DNA of 64,000 nucleotides from Clostridiales bacterium (GTDB lineage: Bacteria > Bacillota > Clostridia > Christensenellales > Aristaeellaceae): the NCBI GenBank assembly GCA_015056205.1, contig SVGS01000003.1:1-64000 (forward strand), in the 5' to 3' direction. The stretch's first letter is position 1; each line of letters begins with the position of its first letter. The notes under the pieces were generated by a model, which was given only the letters and a program-made list of their open reading frames with translations, searched no databases and was not told where the DNA came from. Shown piece by piece: positions 6,384 to 15,800 of the stretch. The position numbers were made by a program, and so were the translations under genes.

Positions 6384-6708
6384 ACCCCTGTCCGAAGATC
6401 CATTGACAAGACTTTCTCCGAGCGCAGTCCATGGTCAGATTTTCCGACCGCCCTGTCCACGGACAAGCAGTACGGCCGGTAGCTTCATGATTACGGGATC
6501 AGCTGCAAAGCTTAGGCTGACCTCGTTCCCTGCGAAAATGACGCCGGGATCCTGATCCGCAGGTGATCAGGGCCGACGCGCAGCATTAAGCCGCGAAAGC
6601 GAACTGGTTTTTGTCAGTTCTTTTTAATTTCCCCGTTTGTAACGCAGTACAGGGCCTGCGGCTCGCTTATCCGGCCTCCGCTATCCCCGTCGAAACCGGA
6701 TCATCCCC
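6362..6708 (-). ncRNA. ssrA: Transfer-messenger RNA (tmRNA)
   Basis: The RNA is 347 bases. The 5' end GGGGATG pairs with the 3' CATCTCC to form a seven-pair acceptor stem containing the G3-U70 pair that marks alanine acceptance, followed by A and an encoded CCA (6362-6364 on the plus strand read TGG). The T arm (AGGGG-TTCAACT-CCCCT) and the 5' TTTCGAC landmark are present. The internal reading frame ends at TAA with peptide ...TDKNQFAFAA, a normal proteolysis tag; the resume codon is not certain. It follows smpB by 28 bases. Rescues stalled ribosomes. Confidence 0.95.
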
Positions 6709-6736
6709 ATGTTCTGTCTATTCTTCCCTTTCTGTT

Positions 6737-7210
6737 TCAGTCTCCCTTTTGTCGATTTCTCAGAGCCCGCTGAATCTCCCGGTCGGAATCCCGCTTGGCG
6801 ATCGCGTCCCGCTTGTCATGAACCTGCTTGCCCCGGCAGATTCCAAGCTGCACCTTGACCCGGCCGTCTTTCAGATACATTTCTGTGGGAATCAGAGTAT
6901 ACCCCTGGCGCATCACAATCCCGTCGATCTTACGGATCTCGTTCTTGTGCAGCAGCAGTTTCTTGGGCCGCAGGGGATCCCTGTTAAAGATGTTCCCCTG
7001 TTCATAAGGGCTGATATGCATACCCTCAACCCACACCTCACCGTTCCGTACCTGAGCCCAGCTCTCTTTCAGGTTCGCTCTGCCGGCCCGGATGCTCTTC
7101 ACCTCTGTTCCAAACAGAGCAACCCCGCATTCGATCTTCTCTTCAACGAAATAGTCATGGTATACCTTCCGGTTCTGGACAACAATCCGGATCCCCTTCT
7201 GATGCGGCAT
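6737..7210 (-). CDS. smpB: SsrA-binding protein SmpB
   Basis: A 157-residue protein of the usual SmpB length. It binds the tRNA-like end of tmRNA and delivers it to stalled ribosomes. Family landmarks are visible: NRKVYHDYFVEEKIECGV near the N-terminus, GTEVKSIRAGRANLKESW (about 34-51), ISPYEQGN, and the basic C-terminal tail (DAIAKRDSDREIQRALRNRQ) that enters the decoding channel. It directly precedes ssrA on the same strand with a 28-base gap, so the two are probably co-transcribed, as no strong promoter is seen between them. Confidence 0.97.
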   Translation of the reverse strand: MPHQKGIRIVVQNRKVYHDYFVEEKIECGVALFGTEVKSIRAGRANLKESWAQVRNGEVWVEGMHISPYEQGNIFNRDPLRPKKLLLHKNEIRKIDGIVMRQGYTLIPTEMYLKDGRVKVQLGICRGKQVHDKRDAIAKRDSDREIQRALRNRQKGD

Positions 7211-7230
7211 GTGCGACCCCTCCGCGAAAA

Positions 7231-7259
7231 ATTATAACATAACTTCGCTCTCTTTTCAA
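7231..7259 (-). promoter_or_regulatory. smpB-ssrA promoter
   Basis: Minus strand: -35 TTGAAA (7254-7259), 17-base spacer, -10 TATAAT (7231-7236), 20 bases before the smpB ATG. Confidence 0.75.
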
Positions 7260-7281
7260 TCACTGGATTGTCTGGTATAAT
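7253..7281 (+). promoter_or_regulatory. proA promoter
   Basis: Plus strand: weak -35 TTTTCA (7253-7258), 17-base spacer, -10 TATAAT (7276-7281). The -35 box coincides with that of the divergent smpB promoter. Confidence 0.6.
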
Positions 7282-7305
7282 TTTGCTGGAAGGAGTTGAT
7301 CTGGA

Positions 7306-8628
7306 ATGACGGATCTGCACGAAATGTCCCTGGCCGCGAGAGAGGCTTTTTATACGCTGTCGGTTTCTTCGGATGAAGCCCGGAATCAGGCGCTCCTGGC
7401 GATGGCTGATTCCCTGTCCGCCCGCGCGGATGCCATTTTTGAACAGAACGCGCTGGATCTGCGGGATGCGAAAGCCGCCAGTCTCGCCGCTCCCCTGCTC
7501 AGCCGCCTGAAGTTTGATCAGGTCAAACTGGATCAGGTTATTCAGGGGCTGAAATCCCTCTGTGCTCTTCCGGATCCTCTGGGAAAAACAACGCTTTCCA
7601 CGGAACTGATGCCCGGTCTGAATCTGTATCGGGTGGTTTGTCCTATCGGTGTGGTGGGTGTCATTTTTGAAAGCCGGCCCGACGCGCTGGTGCAAATTGC
7701 TTCCCTCTGTATTAAAAGCGGAAACGCCGTGCTGCTCAAGGGCGGATCGGAGGCGTTACGGACCAATCGGATTCTCACCGAATGCATTCAGGAAGCTCTT
7801 CAGCACGCCGGTTTTCCGCGCACGGCTGTTCAGCTTCTGACCTCGCGGGAAGAGGTTTCCGCCATGCTGAAGGAGGACGAACTGATCGATCTGATCATTC
7901 CCAGAGGCAGTAACGCTTTCGTCCGGTATATCATGGACAACAGCCGTATTCCGGTTCTTGGGCATGCGGACGGTCTGTGCCATGTCTATATTCATCGGGA
8001 CGCGGATCCGGATATGGCGGTTCGCATCGCTGTTGACAGCAAAACGCAGAATGTGTCCGTATGCAACGCCATGGAAACCCTGCTGATTCATGAAGACATA
8101 GCCCCTCTCCTTCTGCCGCGCCTGAAAGAAAAACTGGAGGCTGGGGGCGTTCGTCTTCTGGGGGACGAAAAGGTTCAGGCAATGATCTCCTGCGAACCCG
8201 CGGAGGAGGCGGACTGGTCCATGGAATACCTGGATTATGTCCTGTCCATCCGGGTTGTTTCTTCTCCGGAGGAAGCTATCGCACACATCAATCGCTACGG
8301 TTCCCATCATACGGACTGTATTGTCACAAATGATGAAGCCACCGCGGCTTTCTTCCTGAATCAGGTCGACAGCGCCGGCGTCTACTGGAATGTTTCCACC
8401 CGTTTCGCCGATGGTTTTGTTTATGGCTTCGGTGCGGAGGTTGGCATCGCCACCGGCAAAATTCACGCACGCGGTCCCATGGGGCTGGAAGGACTGACAA
8501 CCTATAAATACAAGCTGATCGGCTCCGGTCAGACCATGGCGGATGTAAAGCGTGGGCTTCTGCACTATACTCACCGTCCCCTGAATGAGTCTGATCCCAC
8601 ATCCGGAGAAAGGAATCACGAAGCATGA
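7306..8628 (+). CDS. proA: Gamma-glutamyl phosphate reductase
   Basis: A 440-residue enzyme catalysing the NADPH-dependent reduction of gamma-glutamyl phosphate to glutamate semialdehyde in proline synthesis. Aldehyde-dehydrogenase-superfamily landmarks: PIGVVGVIFESRPDALVQI (about 115-133), LKGGSEALRTN, and the catalytic cysteine C253 in NVSVCNAMETLL; AEVGIATGKIHARGPMGLEGLTTYK near the end is typical of ProA. The C-terminus is about 20 residues longer than usual. No proB is nearby, so the kinase must be elsewhere. Its stop overlaps the next start (ATGATG at 8625), giving coupled translation. Confidence 0.96.
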   Translation: MTDLHEMSLAAREAFYTLSVSSDEARNQALLAMADSLSARADAIFEQNALDLRDAKAASLAAPLLSRLKFDQVKLDQVIQGLKSLCALPDPLGKTTLSTELMPGLNLYRVVCPIGVVGVIFESRPDALVQIASLCIKSGNAVLLKGGSEALRTNRILTECIQEALQHAGFPRTAVQLLTSREEVSAMLKEDELIDLIIPRGSNAFVRYIMDNSRIPVLGHADGLCHVYIHRDADPDMAVRIAVDSKTQNVSVCNAMETLLIHEDIAPLLLPRLKEKLEAGGVRLLGDEKVQAMISCEPAEEADWSMEYLDYVLSIRVVSSPEEAIAHINRYGSHHTDCIVTNDEATAAFFLNQVDSAGVYWNVSTRFADGFVYGFGAEVGIATGKIHARGPMGLEGLTTYKYKLIGSGQTMADVKRGLLHYTHRPLNESDPTSGERNHEA

Positions 8629-9401
8629 TGCGTCTTCAGAAATACCTGGCAATTTGCGGAGTAGCCTCCCGGCGCGCCGCTGAAAAGATGATTGCCGAAG
8701 GCCGTGTGACGGTGAACGGCGACCGGATTACGGAAATGGGCTTCCAGGTGGATGAATTCGGGGATGAAGTCACCGTGGACGATGTTCCGGTTTATCCGGA
8801 GGAAGAAAAGCATTATCTGGTATACAATAAACCTGTCGGCGAGGTGACCACCGTTTCGGATCCGGAAGGCCGTGCCACGGTCATGTCGCATTTTTCGGAT
8901 TATCCGGTCCGCCTGTTTCCGGTAGGCAGGCTCGATTATGACAGCGAAGGCCTTTTGCTGCTGACAAACGACGGCGAGCTGATGAACCGCCTCCTGCATC
9001 CCAGCCGCAGAATCGATAAAACCTATCTGGTTCGGGCCTCCAATGATGTCACGGATGAAGAGATCGCCCGCCTGAAGCAGGGTGTTTTCATTGATGGAAA
9101 ACTGACGTCCCCTGCCCGGGTTCGCCTGATCCGCAAAGATCTGTTTTCCACCACGCTGCTGATCTCCATTCACGAAGGCCGGAACCGTCAGGTCCGCAAT
9201 ATGATCGCTGCGGTCGGCCATCAGGTGGTGAGCCTTCGGCGCGTCGGTTTCGCTTCCCTCCTGCTGGGCGATCTGCCGGCCGGTCAATGGCGGTCCCTGT
9301 CCGAGGCGGAACTGGAAAAGCTGAAAAAACTGGCTTTCCGGCCTGAACCGGACCGGCATTCCGGAGGATCGGCCGGTGTCGGCTCGCACTTTTCACGTTG
9401 A
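8625..9401 (+). CDS. rRNA pseudouridine synthase, RsuA/RluB/E/F family
   Basis: A 258-residue enzyme converting a specific rRNA uridine to pseudouridine. Residues 1-60 are an S4 RNA-binding domain (MMRLQKYLAICGVASRRAAEKMI). The catalytic domain shows GRLDYDSEGLLLLTNDG with the nucleophilic aspartate D104, and KTYLVRA and GRNRQVRNM further on. In Bacillota the closest counterpart is RluB (23S U2605 in E. coli numbering), but family resemblance alone does not fix the target. Overlaps proA by four bases, hence translationally coupled. Confidence 0.93.
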   Translation: MMRLQKYLAICGVASRRAAEKMIAEGRVTVNGDRITEMGFQVDEFGDEVTVDDVPVYPEEEKHYLVYNKPVGEVTTVSDPEGRATVMSHFSDYPVRLFPVGRLDYDSEGLLLLTNDGELMNRLLHPSRRIDKTYLVRASNDVTDEEIARLKQGVFIDGKLTSPARVRLIRKDLFSTTLLISIHEGRNRQVRNMIAAVGHQVVSLRRVGFASLLLGDLPAGQWRSLSEAELEKLKKLAFRPEPDRHSGGSAGVGSHFSR

Positions 9402-9427
9402 CAGTCTTCTTTTCCCTATGGTATCAT
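9398..9427 (+). promoter_or_regulatory. Promoter of the polysaccharide gene cluster
   Basis: -35 TTGACA (9398-9403), 18-base spacer, -10 TATCAT (9422-9427); overlaps the last codon of the preceding gene and precedes the ATG at 9463 by 35 bases. Confidence 0.7.
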
Positions 9428-9462
9428 TAAAAATAAGTATGGAAAGAATGGAGTGGTAACCG

Positions 9463-10875
9463 ATGGCTTCCCGGGCCTCTTCAGGTCAGCAGACGAAGTC
9501 CGATCTGGTGATCGGCCTGCTTTCTCTTGTCCTGTATCTGTTGCTGGGCGCTTCATTCTTCTTCTGTCTTTCTCTGAACAATATCTTTCTTCGCGTGATC
9601 AACCGTACCCTGGCGACCACGCTGCTGACTTTTGTGGCCATGTCTCTAGCCATGCACGCGGTTTACGGTGGATATGATGTCGGCCGCAGAAAGCCGAAGC
9701 CGGTCATTTCCGCAATGATCGCCGGTACCGTCATTACGGATCTGGTTACCTTCCTGCAGCTGCAGATCATGAACGTCAACGCTCACTATAACGATCATCT
9801 GACGCTGATCGGCCCGGATACGCTGCTGCTCCTGCTCTGTATGGTGGTTCAGTGCGTGCTGATCATAATCTTTGTCCGCGTCGGAAATCAGCTGTATTTT
9901 AAAATGAATCCGCCGCGCAGCTGCCTGGTGATTCTCGGATCCCCGTCCCAGGAAAAATCGCTGCGGGAGAAAATCGGCCGGTATCAGCTCCAGTGGCGGG
10001 TAGATGAAGTGGTTTTATACAATGTTCCCGATCTCGAAAGCCATATAGAAAAGGCTGATGTGGTTTTCTTGGGGCAGCTTCCGGAAGGAGCGAAATTCGC
10101 TCTCCTGAAAATGTGCTATGATGATCGGAAAGATGTTATGTGCAAGGCGCAGCTTCAGGATATCATGCTTTGCAACGCCAACCCGGCCATTGTGGATGAT
10201 TCCGCTTTCCTGGCGATGGAGTATAATAAAATCACATACAGCCAGCGTCTGATCAAGCGGGCCGGCGATGTGATCGTTTCCCTGCTGGCGCTTCTGCTGC
10301 TTTCGCCCTTTGTGGTTCTGATCTCCGTTCTGATTCATATGGAGGACGGCGGCGCGGTTATTTTTCGCCAGTCCCGGCTGACGGCAGACGGCAAAACCTT
10401 CACCATCCGGAAATTCAGAACCATGACCCAGCTGAGTGAATCCGCCGCTCTCCAGCAAAGCAGCACGGTGAACGACCCCAGAATTACAAAAATCGGAGCC
10501 TTTCTCCGCCGCTTCCGGCTGGATGAAATTCCCCAGTTTTTCAATATTCTGATCGGCGATATGAGTCTGGTCGGTCCACGGCCTGAAATGATGGCCAACG
10601 TTTTACGCTATAAGATTGAACTGCCTGCCTTTGTATACCGGGAAAAGATGAAGGCCGGTCTCACGGGATATGCCCAGATCGAAGGAAGATACAATACATC
10701 CGCCGAAGACAAGCTCATGCTGGATATGATGTACATCGAAAGCTTTTCAATCTGGCTGGATGTCAAGCTGCTTCTCCGCACATTTACCGTTCTGGCCAAG
10801 GCTGATTCAACCCAGGGCTTTAACGCAGCTCCGGTTCGAAATAATATTACAGAAGAGGAGAAAAGGAAAACATGA
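9463..10875 (+). CDS. Polyprenyl-phosphate sugar-1-phosphate transferase
   Basis: A 470-residue integral membrane enzyme that would start a surface polysaccharide by moving a sugar phosphate from a UDP-sugar to undecaprenyl phosphate. The N-terminal 140 residues contain four membrane segments (SLVLYLLLGASFFFCLSL and onward); a cytoplasmic middle domain follows (CLVILGSPSQEKSL); the C-terminal catalytic domain (from about 264, KRAGDVIVSLLALLLLSP) contains FRQSRLTADGKTF, KFRTM and the signature GDMSLVGPRPEM. The layout is that of WbaP/exopolysaccharide glycosyl-1-phosphate transferases. No flippase or polymerase is nearby. The substrate sugar is unknown. Confidence 0.92.
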   Translation: MASRASSGQQTKSDLVIGLLSLVLYLLLGASFFFCLSLNNIFLRVINRTLATTLLTFVAMSLAMHAVYGGYDVGRRKPKPVISAMIAGTVITDLVTFLQLQIMNVNAHYNDHLTLIGPDTLLLLLCMVVQCVLIIIFVRVGNQLYFKMNPPRSCLVILGSPSQEKSLREKIGRYQLQWRVDEVVLYNVPDLESHIEKADVVFLGQLPEGAKFALLKMCYDDRKDVMCKAQLQDIMLCNANPAIVDDSAFLAMEYNKITYSQRLIKRAGDVIVSLLALLLLSPFVVLISVLIHMEDGGAVIFRQSRLTADGKTFTIRKFRTMTQLSESAALQQSSTVNDPRITKIGAFLRRFRLDEIPQFFNILIGDMSLVGPRPEMMANVLRYKIELPAFVYREKMKAGLTGYAQIEGRYNTSAEDKLMLDMMYIESFSIWLDVKLLLRTFTVLAKADSTQGFNAAPVRNNITEEEKRKT

Positions 10876-11789
10876 AAACCACACTGTTAATTATGGCAGC
10901 CGGTCTGGGCTCCAGATACGGCGGAAACAAACAAATCGACCGGATTGGTCCAAACGGCGAAATTCTGATGGAGTATTCCATTCATGACGCGGTAGAGGCC
11001 GGTTTCAACAAGGTCGTGTTTGTCATCCGGAAGAGCATGGCCGATACTTTCCGTGAAATGATCGGGAACAAAATCGCGCAAAAAGTGGAAGTTCATTATG
11101 CCTTCCAGGAATATGATACGCTGCCTGACGGCTTTGTTCCCCCGGCTGACCGGAAGAAGCCTTATGGTACCGTTCATGCCGTCGTTTGCGCAAAGGATCT
11201 GATTCAGGAGCCTTTTGCCGTGATCAATGCCGATGACTATTACGGAAAAGATGCCTTTGTGGCCATGGCCGCGTCCCTGAAACGCCTGCGGGAAGCGGAA
11301 AGCAAGGGAGAAAACCACGCTTCCATGGTAGCTTACTATCTGAAGAATACAATCTCGAAGAATGGCCATGTGACGCGCGGCATCTGTTCGACCGATGCGG
11401 AAGGCCATCTGGTTAAGGTCGTTGAAACCTACAGCATTCTTCCCTTCCCGGACGGCACCATTCGGGATATCAACGATGATCCGAACGGCGTCATTCTCGA
11501 TCCGGAAGCCCTGGTTTCCATGAATCTCTGGGGATTTGCTCCCTCCTTCTTCCAGGCAGGCGAACAGTATCTCGCGGATTTCCTGAAGGATGACAGCGCC
11601 GATCCGCTGAAAAAGGAATGTCTGCTGCCTGCTCTGGTGGATCATGAAATGCATACGCACGGCCTGCAGGTTGAAGTGCTTTCCACGCACGCCGTCTGGT
11701 TTGGCGTAACCTATAAGGAAGACAAGGAATATGTCACCGCGGAGCTGAAAAAACTGCACGATAACGGCAGTTATCCTCCCGCCCTCTGA
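10872..11789 (+). CDS. Sugar nucleotidyltransferase family protein
   Basis: A 305-residue protein with the nucleotidyltransferase fold: LLIMAAGLGSRYGGNKQIDRIG (abbreviated landmark AAGLGSRYGG, residues 8-17) replaces the usual GxGTRxxP...K loop, and NADDYYGKDAF (about 118) supplies the metal-binding aspartates. The family transfers an NMP to sugar-1-phosphate or other phosphates; this subgroup is commonly only annotated as nucleotidyltransferase. ATGA overlap with the upstream sugar transferase and galE 26 bases downstream point to nucleotide-sugar supply for the same polysaccharide. Substrate not deducible. Confidence 0.85.
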   Translation: MKTTLLIMAAGLGSRYGGNKQIDRIGPNGEILMEYSIHDAVEAGFNKVVFVIRKSMADTFREMIGNKIAQKVEVHYAFQEYDTLPDGFVPPADRKKPYGTVHAVVCAKDLIQEPFAVINADDYYGKDAFVAMAASLKRLREAESKGENHASMVAYYLKNTISKNGHVTRGICSTDAEGHLVKVVETYSILPFPDGTIRDINDDPNGVILDPEALVSMNLWGFAPSFFQAGEQYLADFLKDDSADPLKKECLLPALVDHEMHTHGLQVEVLSTHAVWFGVTYKEDKEYVTAELKKLHDNGSYPPAL

Positions 11790-11815
11790 TCATCGCCCCG
11801 TAAAGGAGGTTCTCC

Positions 11816-12835
11816 ATGAAGATTCTGTTAACGGGCGGAGCCGGATTCATCGGCTCCCATACCTGTGTGGAGCTTTGCGAAGCCGGGCATGAACCGGTCA
11901 TTGTTGATAATTATGTCAACAGCTGCGAGGAAGCCGTTCACCGGGTAGAGCAGATTGTCGGCCATTCTGTTCCCCATTATAAAGCGGACGTCCGGGATGC
12001 TGAGGCAATGCATCATATCTTCAGTGAAAACAATTTTGACTGCGTTGTCCATTTCGCCGGTCTGAAAGCGGTTGGGGAAAGCGTTGCACAGCCCCTTCGC
12101 TACTACCGGAACAATTTGGATTCCACGCTGACACTCTGCGAAGTAATGCAGGCGCACGGCGTTAAACGTATTGTCTTTTCATCCTCCGCTACCGTTTATG
12201 GAAACCAGCCTGTCGTACCGTATCGGGAAGATATGCCTTCGATCGGATGTACCAATCCCTATGGCTGGACCAAATTCATGATCGAAAAAATCCTGGAAGG
12301 CCAGTTCAACGCCGATCCTGAATGGAGCGTTGTGCTTCTCCGGTATTTTAATCCGATCGGCGCCCATCCTTCCGGTCTGATCGGTGAAGATCCCTCCGGA
12401 ATCCCCAATAATCTGATGCCTTATATTGCCAAGGTAGCTGTTGGGGAACTCGAAAAGCTTTCTGTTTTCGGAAATGACTATCCAACGCCGGACGGAACCG
12501 GTGTCCGGGATTATATTCATGTGGTGGATCTTGCCAAAGGCCATGTCAAAGCCTGTGACTTTGCCTCCGGGCGGACCGGCTGTGAAGTGATCAATCTGGG
12601 AACCGGTCATGGCTATTCTGTGCTGGATCTCGTAAACACCTTCCAGTCCGTAAACCAGGTGAAAATCCCCTATGTCATTACCTCCCGCAGGCCGGGAGAT
12701 ATTGCCGAAAACTATGCGGATCCTGCCAAGGCAAAGAAGCTTCTCGGCTGGACTGCGGAAAAAACACTGGAGGACATGTGCCGGGATACCTACCATTTTC
12801 AGCATCTGAACCCCAGAGGATATCACGGTGACTGA
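11816..12835 (+). CDS. galE: UDP-glucose 4-epimerase
   Basis: A 339-residue short-chain dehydrogenase/reductase enzyme interconverting UDP-glucose and UDP-galactose (or the N-acetyl forms). NAD-binding GGAGFIGSHT at residues 7-16, the SSSATVYG serine segment, and the catalytic Y149-x-x-x-K153 (NPYGWTK) are all present; RYFNPIGAHPSGLIGEDP and DGTGVRDYIHV are GalE hallmarks. Length is standard. It closes the cluster started by the polyprenyl sugar transferase. AAAGGAGG precedes the ATG. Confidence 0.96.
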   Translation: MKILLTGGAGFIGSHTCVELCEAGHEPVIVDNYVNSCEEAVHRVEQIVGHSVPHYKADVRDAEAMHHIFSENNFDCVVHFAGLKAVGESVAQPLRYYRNNLDSTLTLCEVMQAHGVKRIVFSSSATVYGNQPVVPYREDMPSIGCTNPYGWTKFMIEKILEGQFNADPEWSVVLLRYFNPIGAHPSGLIGEDPSGIPNNLMPYIAKVAVGELEKLSVFGNDYPTPDGTGVRDYIHVVDLAKGHVKACDFASGRTGCEVINLGTGHGYSVLDLVNTFQSVNQVKIPYVITSRRPGDIAENYADPAKAKKLLGWTAEKTLEDMCRDTYHFQHLNPRGYHGD

Positions 12836-12889
12836 CCCGTACGGACACATGGGATCAGGAGAGAAAAAGAAAGAAGGGAAGCCTGAATA

Positions 12890-15800
12890 ATGAATCTGCT
12901 GGTGATCGGAGACCGATCGGCTTCTCTGGTTCCTTCCCTCCTTGGTGCCGTCTGTGCCGGAATCGGCGGAACGATCCGGAACCTGAACCTGTTCTGCCTG
13001 AACAGAACAGAACGGGAAAACACCCTTTCAGAGCTGACGGAAGATTTAAATCAATGCCGGAGCGCCTTTCTGAAGCAGCCAGATTCGCCTGTTTTCACGA
13101 CCTGTTATTCCTTCGCTTCCGCCTGTTCTTCTCTGCCGGATTATCAGAATCTCATTCAAAATGAAAAGGATCAGCTTTTGCTCTCCGCCCTTCGTGGGCG
13201 GGGAATTCCTCTTTCTTTTCAAGCTGACTGGGAAGCCGTATCCTGGGTTTTTTCTGCGATGATAACCTCGCAGTCTCCGTCTCCCGCTCTTCTGAAGCTG
13301 AAAAACTGGCTGACCGGTCTGCAGGCCGGGGAAGATCGGCCGACCCGGCTGACCCTTCTTTTTGATCCCTCCGATCCATTCGAAGCCGGGACTGCGCTGG
13401 CTTTAATTCGTTACCTTCGTTCCGGTCAGCCGGAAAGCAGTCTCTTTCTGTCTCTGCTGGCCATTCAGGACCCGAACAGTACCCGCTTAAAGGATTCAGC
13501 AGATACTGCCCGCGCTTTTCTTCAGGCAATTCAGGACGGCGGTCTTCTTCGCCGGCTGGACGGAGAGAAGACGGAAGGAGCCGATGCTCTGTGGCTGCTG
13601 TCCCTTCCCTCCTCCCTGGCTGCCGGTTCGGATCTCCGTCAGCTGCTGGCGCTTTCCGCCGTCCGGGTTCTGGGCATTCTGGAAAGGCCGGACAAGCTTC
13701 CTGCCTGTGGTCTCCATATCCGTACCATGCCCGGTTCGTTATCCTGGAGAGTATTGGAAGGAAGTGCTGACACTGCGCTGGCGTTTTTTCAGACTTCAGT
13801 CTGGTTTGTGTCGGAAATATTTCCTTTTCTGCGTGGCAGACAAAACGCCGAAAGCGGCCGACGGGATTCCTCCTTCAAAAACAGCCTGACACGCCAGATC
13901 CAGAAAAAAGGCGATCAGAATCCTTCTTTTTACCAGTCCGCCGAGTCGCTCGAACGGATCATTCGCTTTATTCTGGCCCAGACTGTTTCCGTTATCCGTT
14001 CTCTTCCTTCTTCTCTTCTTCCGTCTGAAGAAAATCTGTCACGCTGGAAGGCGGCCGTTTCGGCCTGCGGGCGGGCTGTAACCACCGCTTCCGAATTGGA
14101 TGTTTCCGTCCAGGAAGCAAAAGACTCCGGTCTGGATCAGGTCATGCCCGTTCACAGGGTATCCATGGCGGATACCGAAGAGGAAGCAATGCTCCGCAAG
14201 CTGGATGATATGGAGAGCCGGCTGGAGCAGGAAACGGCTGAACGGGAGGAAGCGCTCCGGGCTGTCGGCGGTGCCCGCGGCATCCAGGCGCTACAGGATT
14301 GCCGTCATAAATGCCTGAAGGCGGCTGAAGCGGCCCGCGAACAGCTGCAGCGCCTGATGAATTCTCCTGATACGGAACACCTGACCCTCCTGGCTGTGGA
14401 AAGAAGGCTTCGCCGGCTGAATGCGGCGATCCTCCGCTGCGATCAGGATCTGGCCGCGCACCTTCGGGCGGACCGTATCGGAGAAGCTCCGTCTGCCCTG
14501 TCCTCCGATATCCCGGCCGATGCTTCTCCTGTCTCGCTGACTGTGCTTGAGACGCTGGAACGTCTGCTTCAGCAGCCGGGCCTGTCTTCAGCGGAAAAGG
14601 ATCTTCGGGATCAGCTTCCCCGTCTTTTGCCCTCTATCTCCTTTTCGGATGAAAAGGCCACAATCCGGCGAATCATTAAGCATCCGGATTGGAACGGTAT
14701 CCATAATCTTGCCGGAGTTTTCCTTCTCTTCTTCCATGTCTTTACCGAAGATCTTTCAGAGGTTAAATGGACTGTCGGTGAACCGCTGCCTGACATTCCT
14801 CTGCTTCCGGATCTGTATCCCGCGGACCCTGTTGTTACCATTCCGGACCTTCTTTCCCTCTTTCCGGACCACCAGGATCCTTCTTTCATCGCGCGCAGCC
14901 GCGGCCTTCTTGCCTTCCTGCTGCTGAAGCAATACCGGCGGACTCCTGCGGAAGAGGGCCGGCTGGCGGTCGAAGAACTGACTGCCGGACAATCTCCGCT
15001 TGTTTCCGCCTGGCTTTCGCAGCATCGGGCGGAAAGCGTCCGGATTGTTTCCATTGTTCAGGACAGTCAGTCGCTTCCGTTTGCTCTGATTTTGCCCGGA
15101 AAGGCCCTGACCCCGGCACATCTCAGCCGGGATCACAGTTCCATGATTCCGTCGTATATCTCCTGGTTTCACGCCTCAACGAATGAATTCGAAGATCCGG
15201 GGAATACCCTCAGTTCCGTGGAACGCAGGCTTCTCCTTCACCTGCTGGATCAGCTGGCCTCACAGGAAGAGCCGGCCGTTTACCAGGGGCTCCGCTCATT
15301 CTTCAGCGATTTTGCGCTCGCTCTGCGGCAAAACGATCCCGGAGAAAACCGGAAGGATTCCCACCTGACAGAATTATTAAAATCAGTCTGCGGCCTGCTT
15401 CATCTTCCCGCATATCGCGCTGTGCTCCGGCGCAGGGAACTGCCGTATGAGGCTTCAGTCCCGGAAGATGTTCTCTGTTCCTGCCTTGCCGGGAAACCGG
15501 TCAGCCCGGCTGTTCTGTCACCCGGAACCATGGACTCGCTGTATTACTGGAAAGATCTTCCCTTTGCCCGGGAGGATTCCCTTCACATACTCGTCGGAAT
15601 GAAGACCGCGGAACAGGACTATATTCTGAATACGCTGGATCAGGAATGCGACGTCCTGATGGATGCTTCGGACGATTTCCGCGATACCTTAACCCATTAT
15701 CTGCTGCTCCTGCGTGAACGCTTTCCGGACGCTTCGCCTGAAGCCCTGAAGGAATTAAATCATCTTCTCACAAAAACCGGCAAACCCCTCAGCGGAAAGA

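Noticed and set aside
12890-13880. A firm tubulin/FtsZ assignment for the N-terminus of the giant protein
   Set aside because: The glycine-rich loop lacks the GGTG(T/S)G signature; only a loose resemblance remains, so it is stated as speculation.
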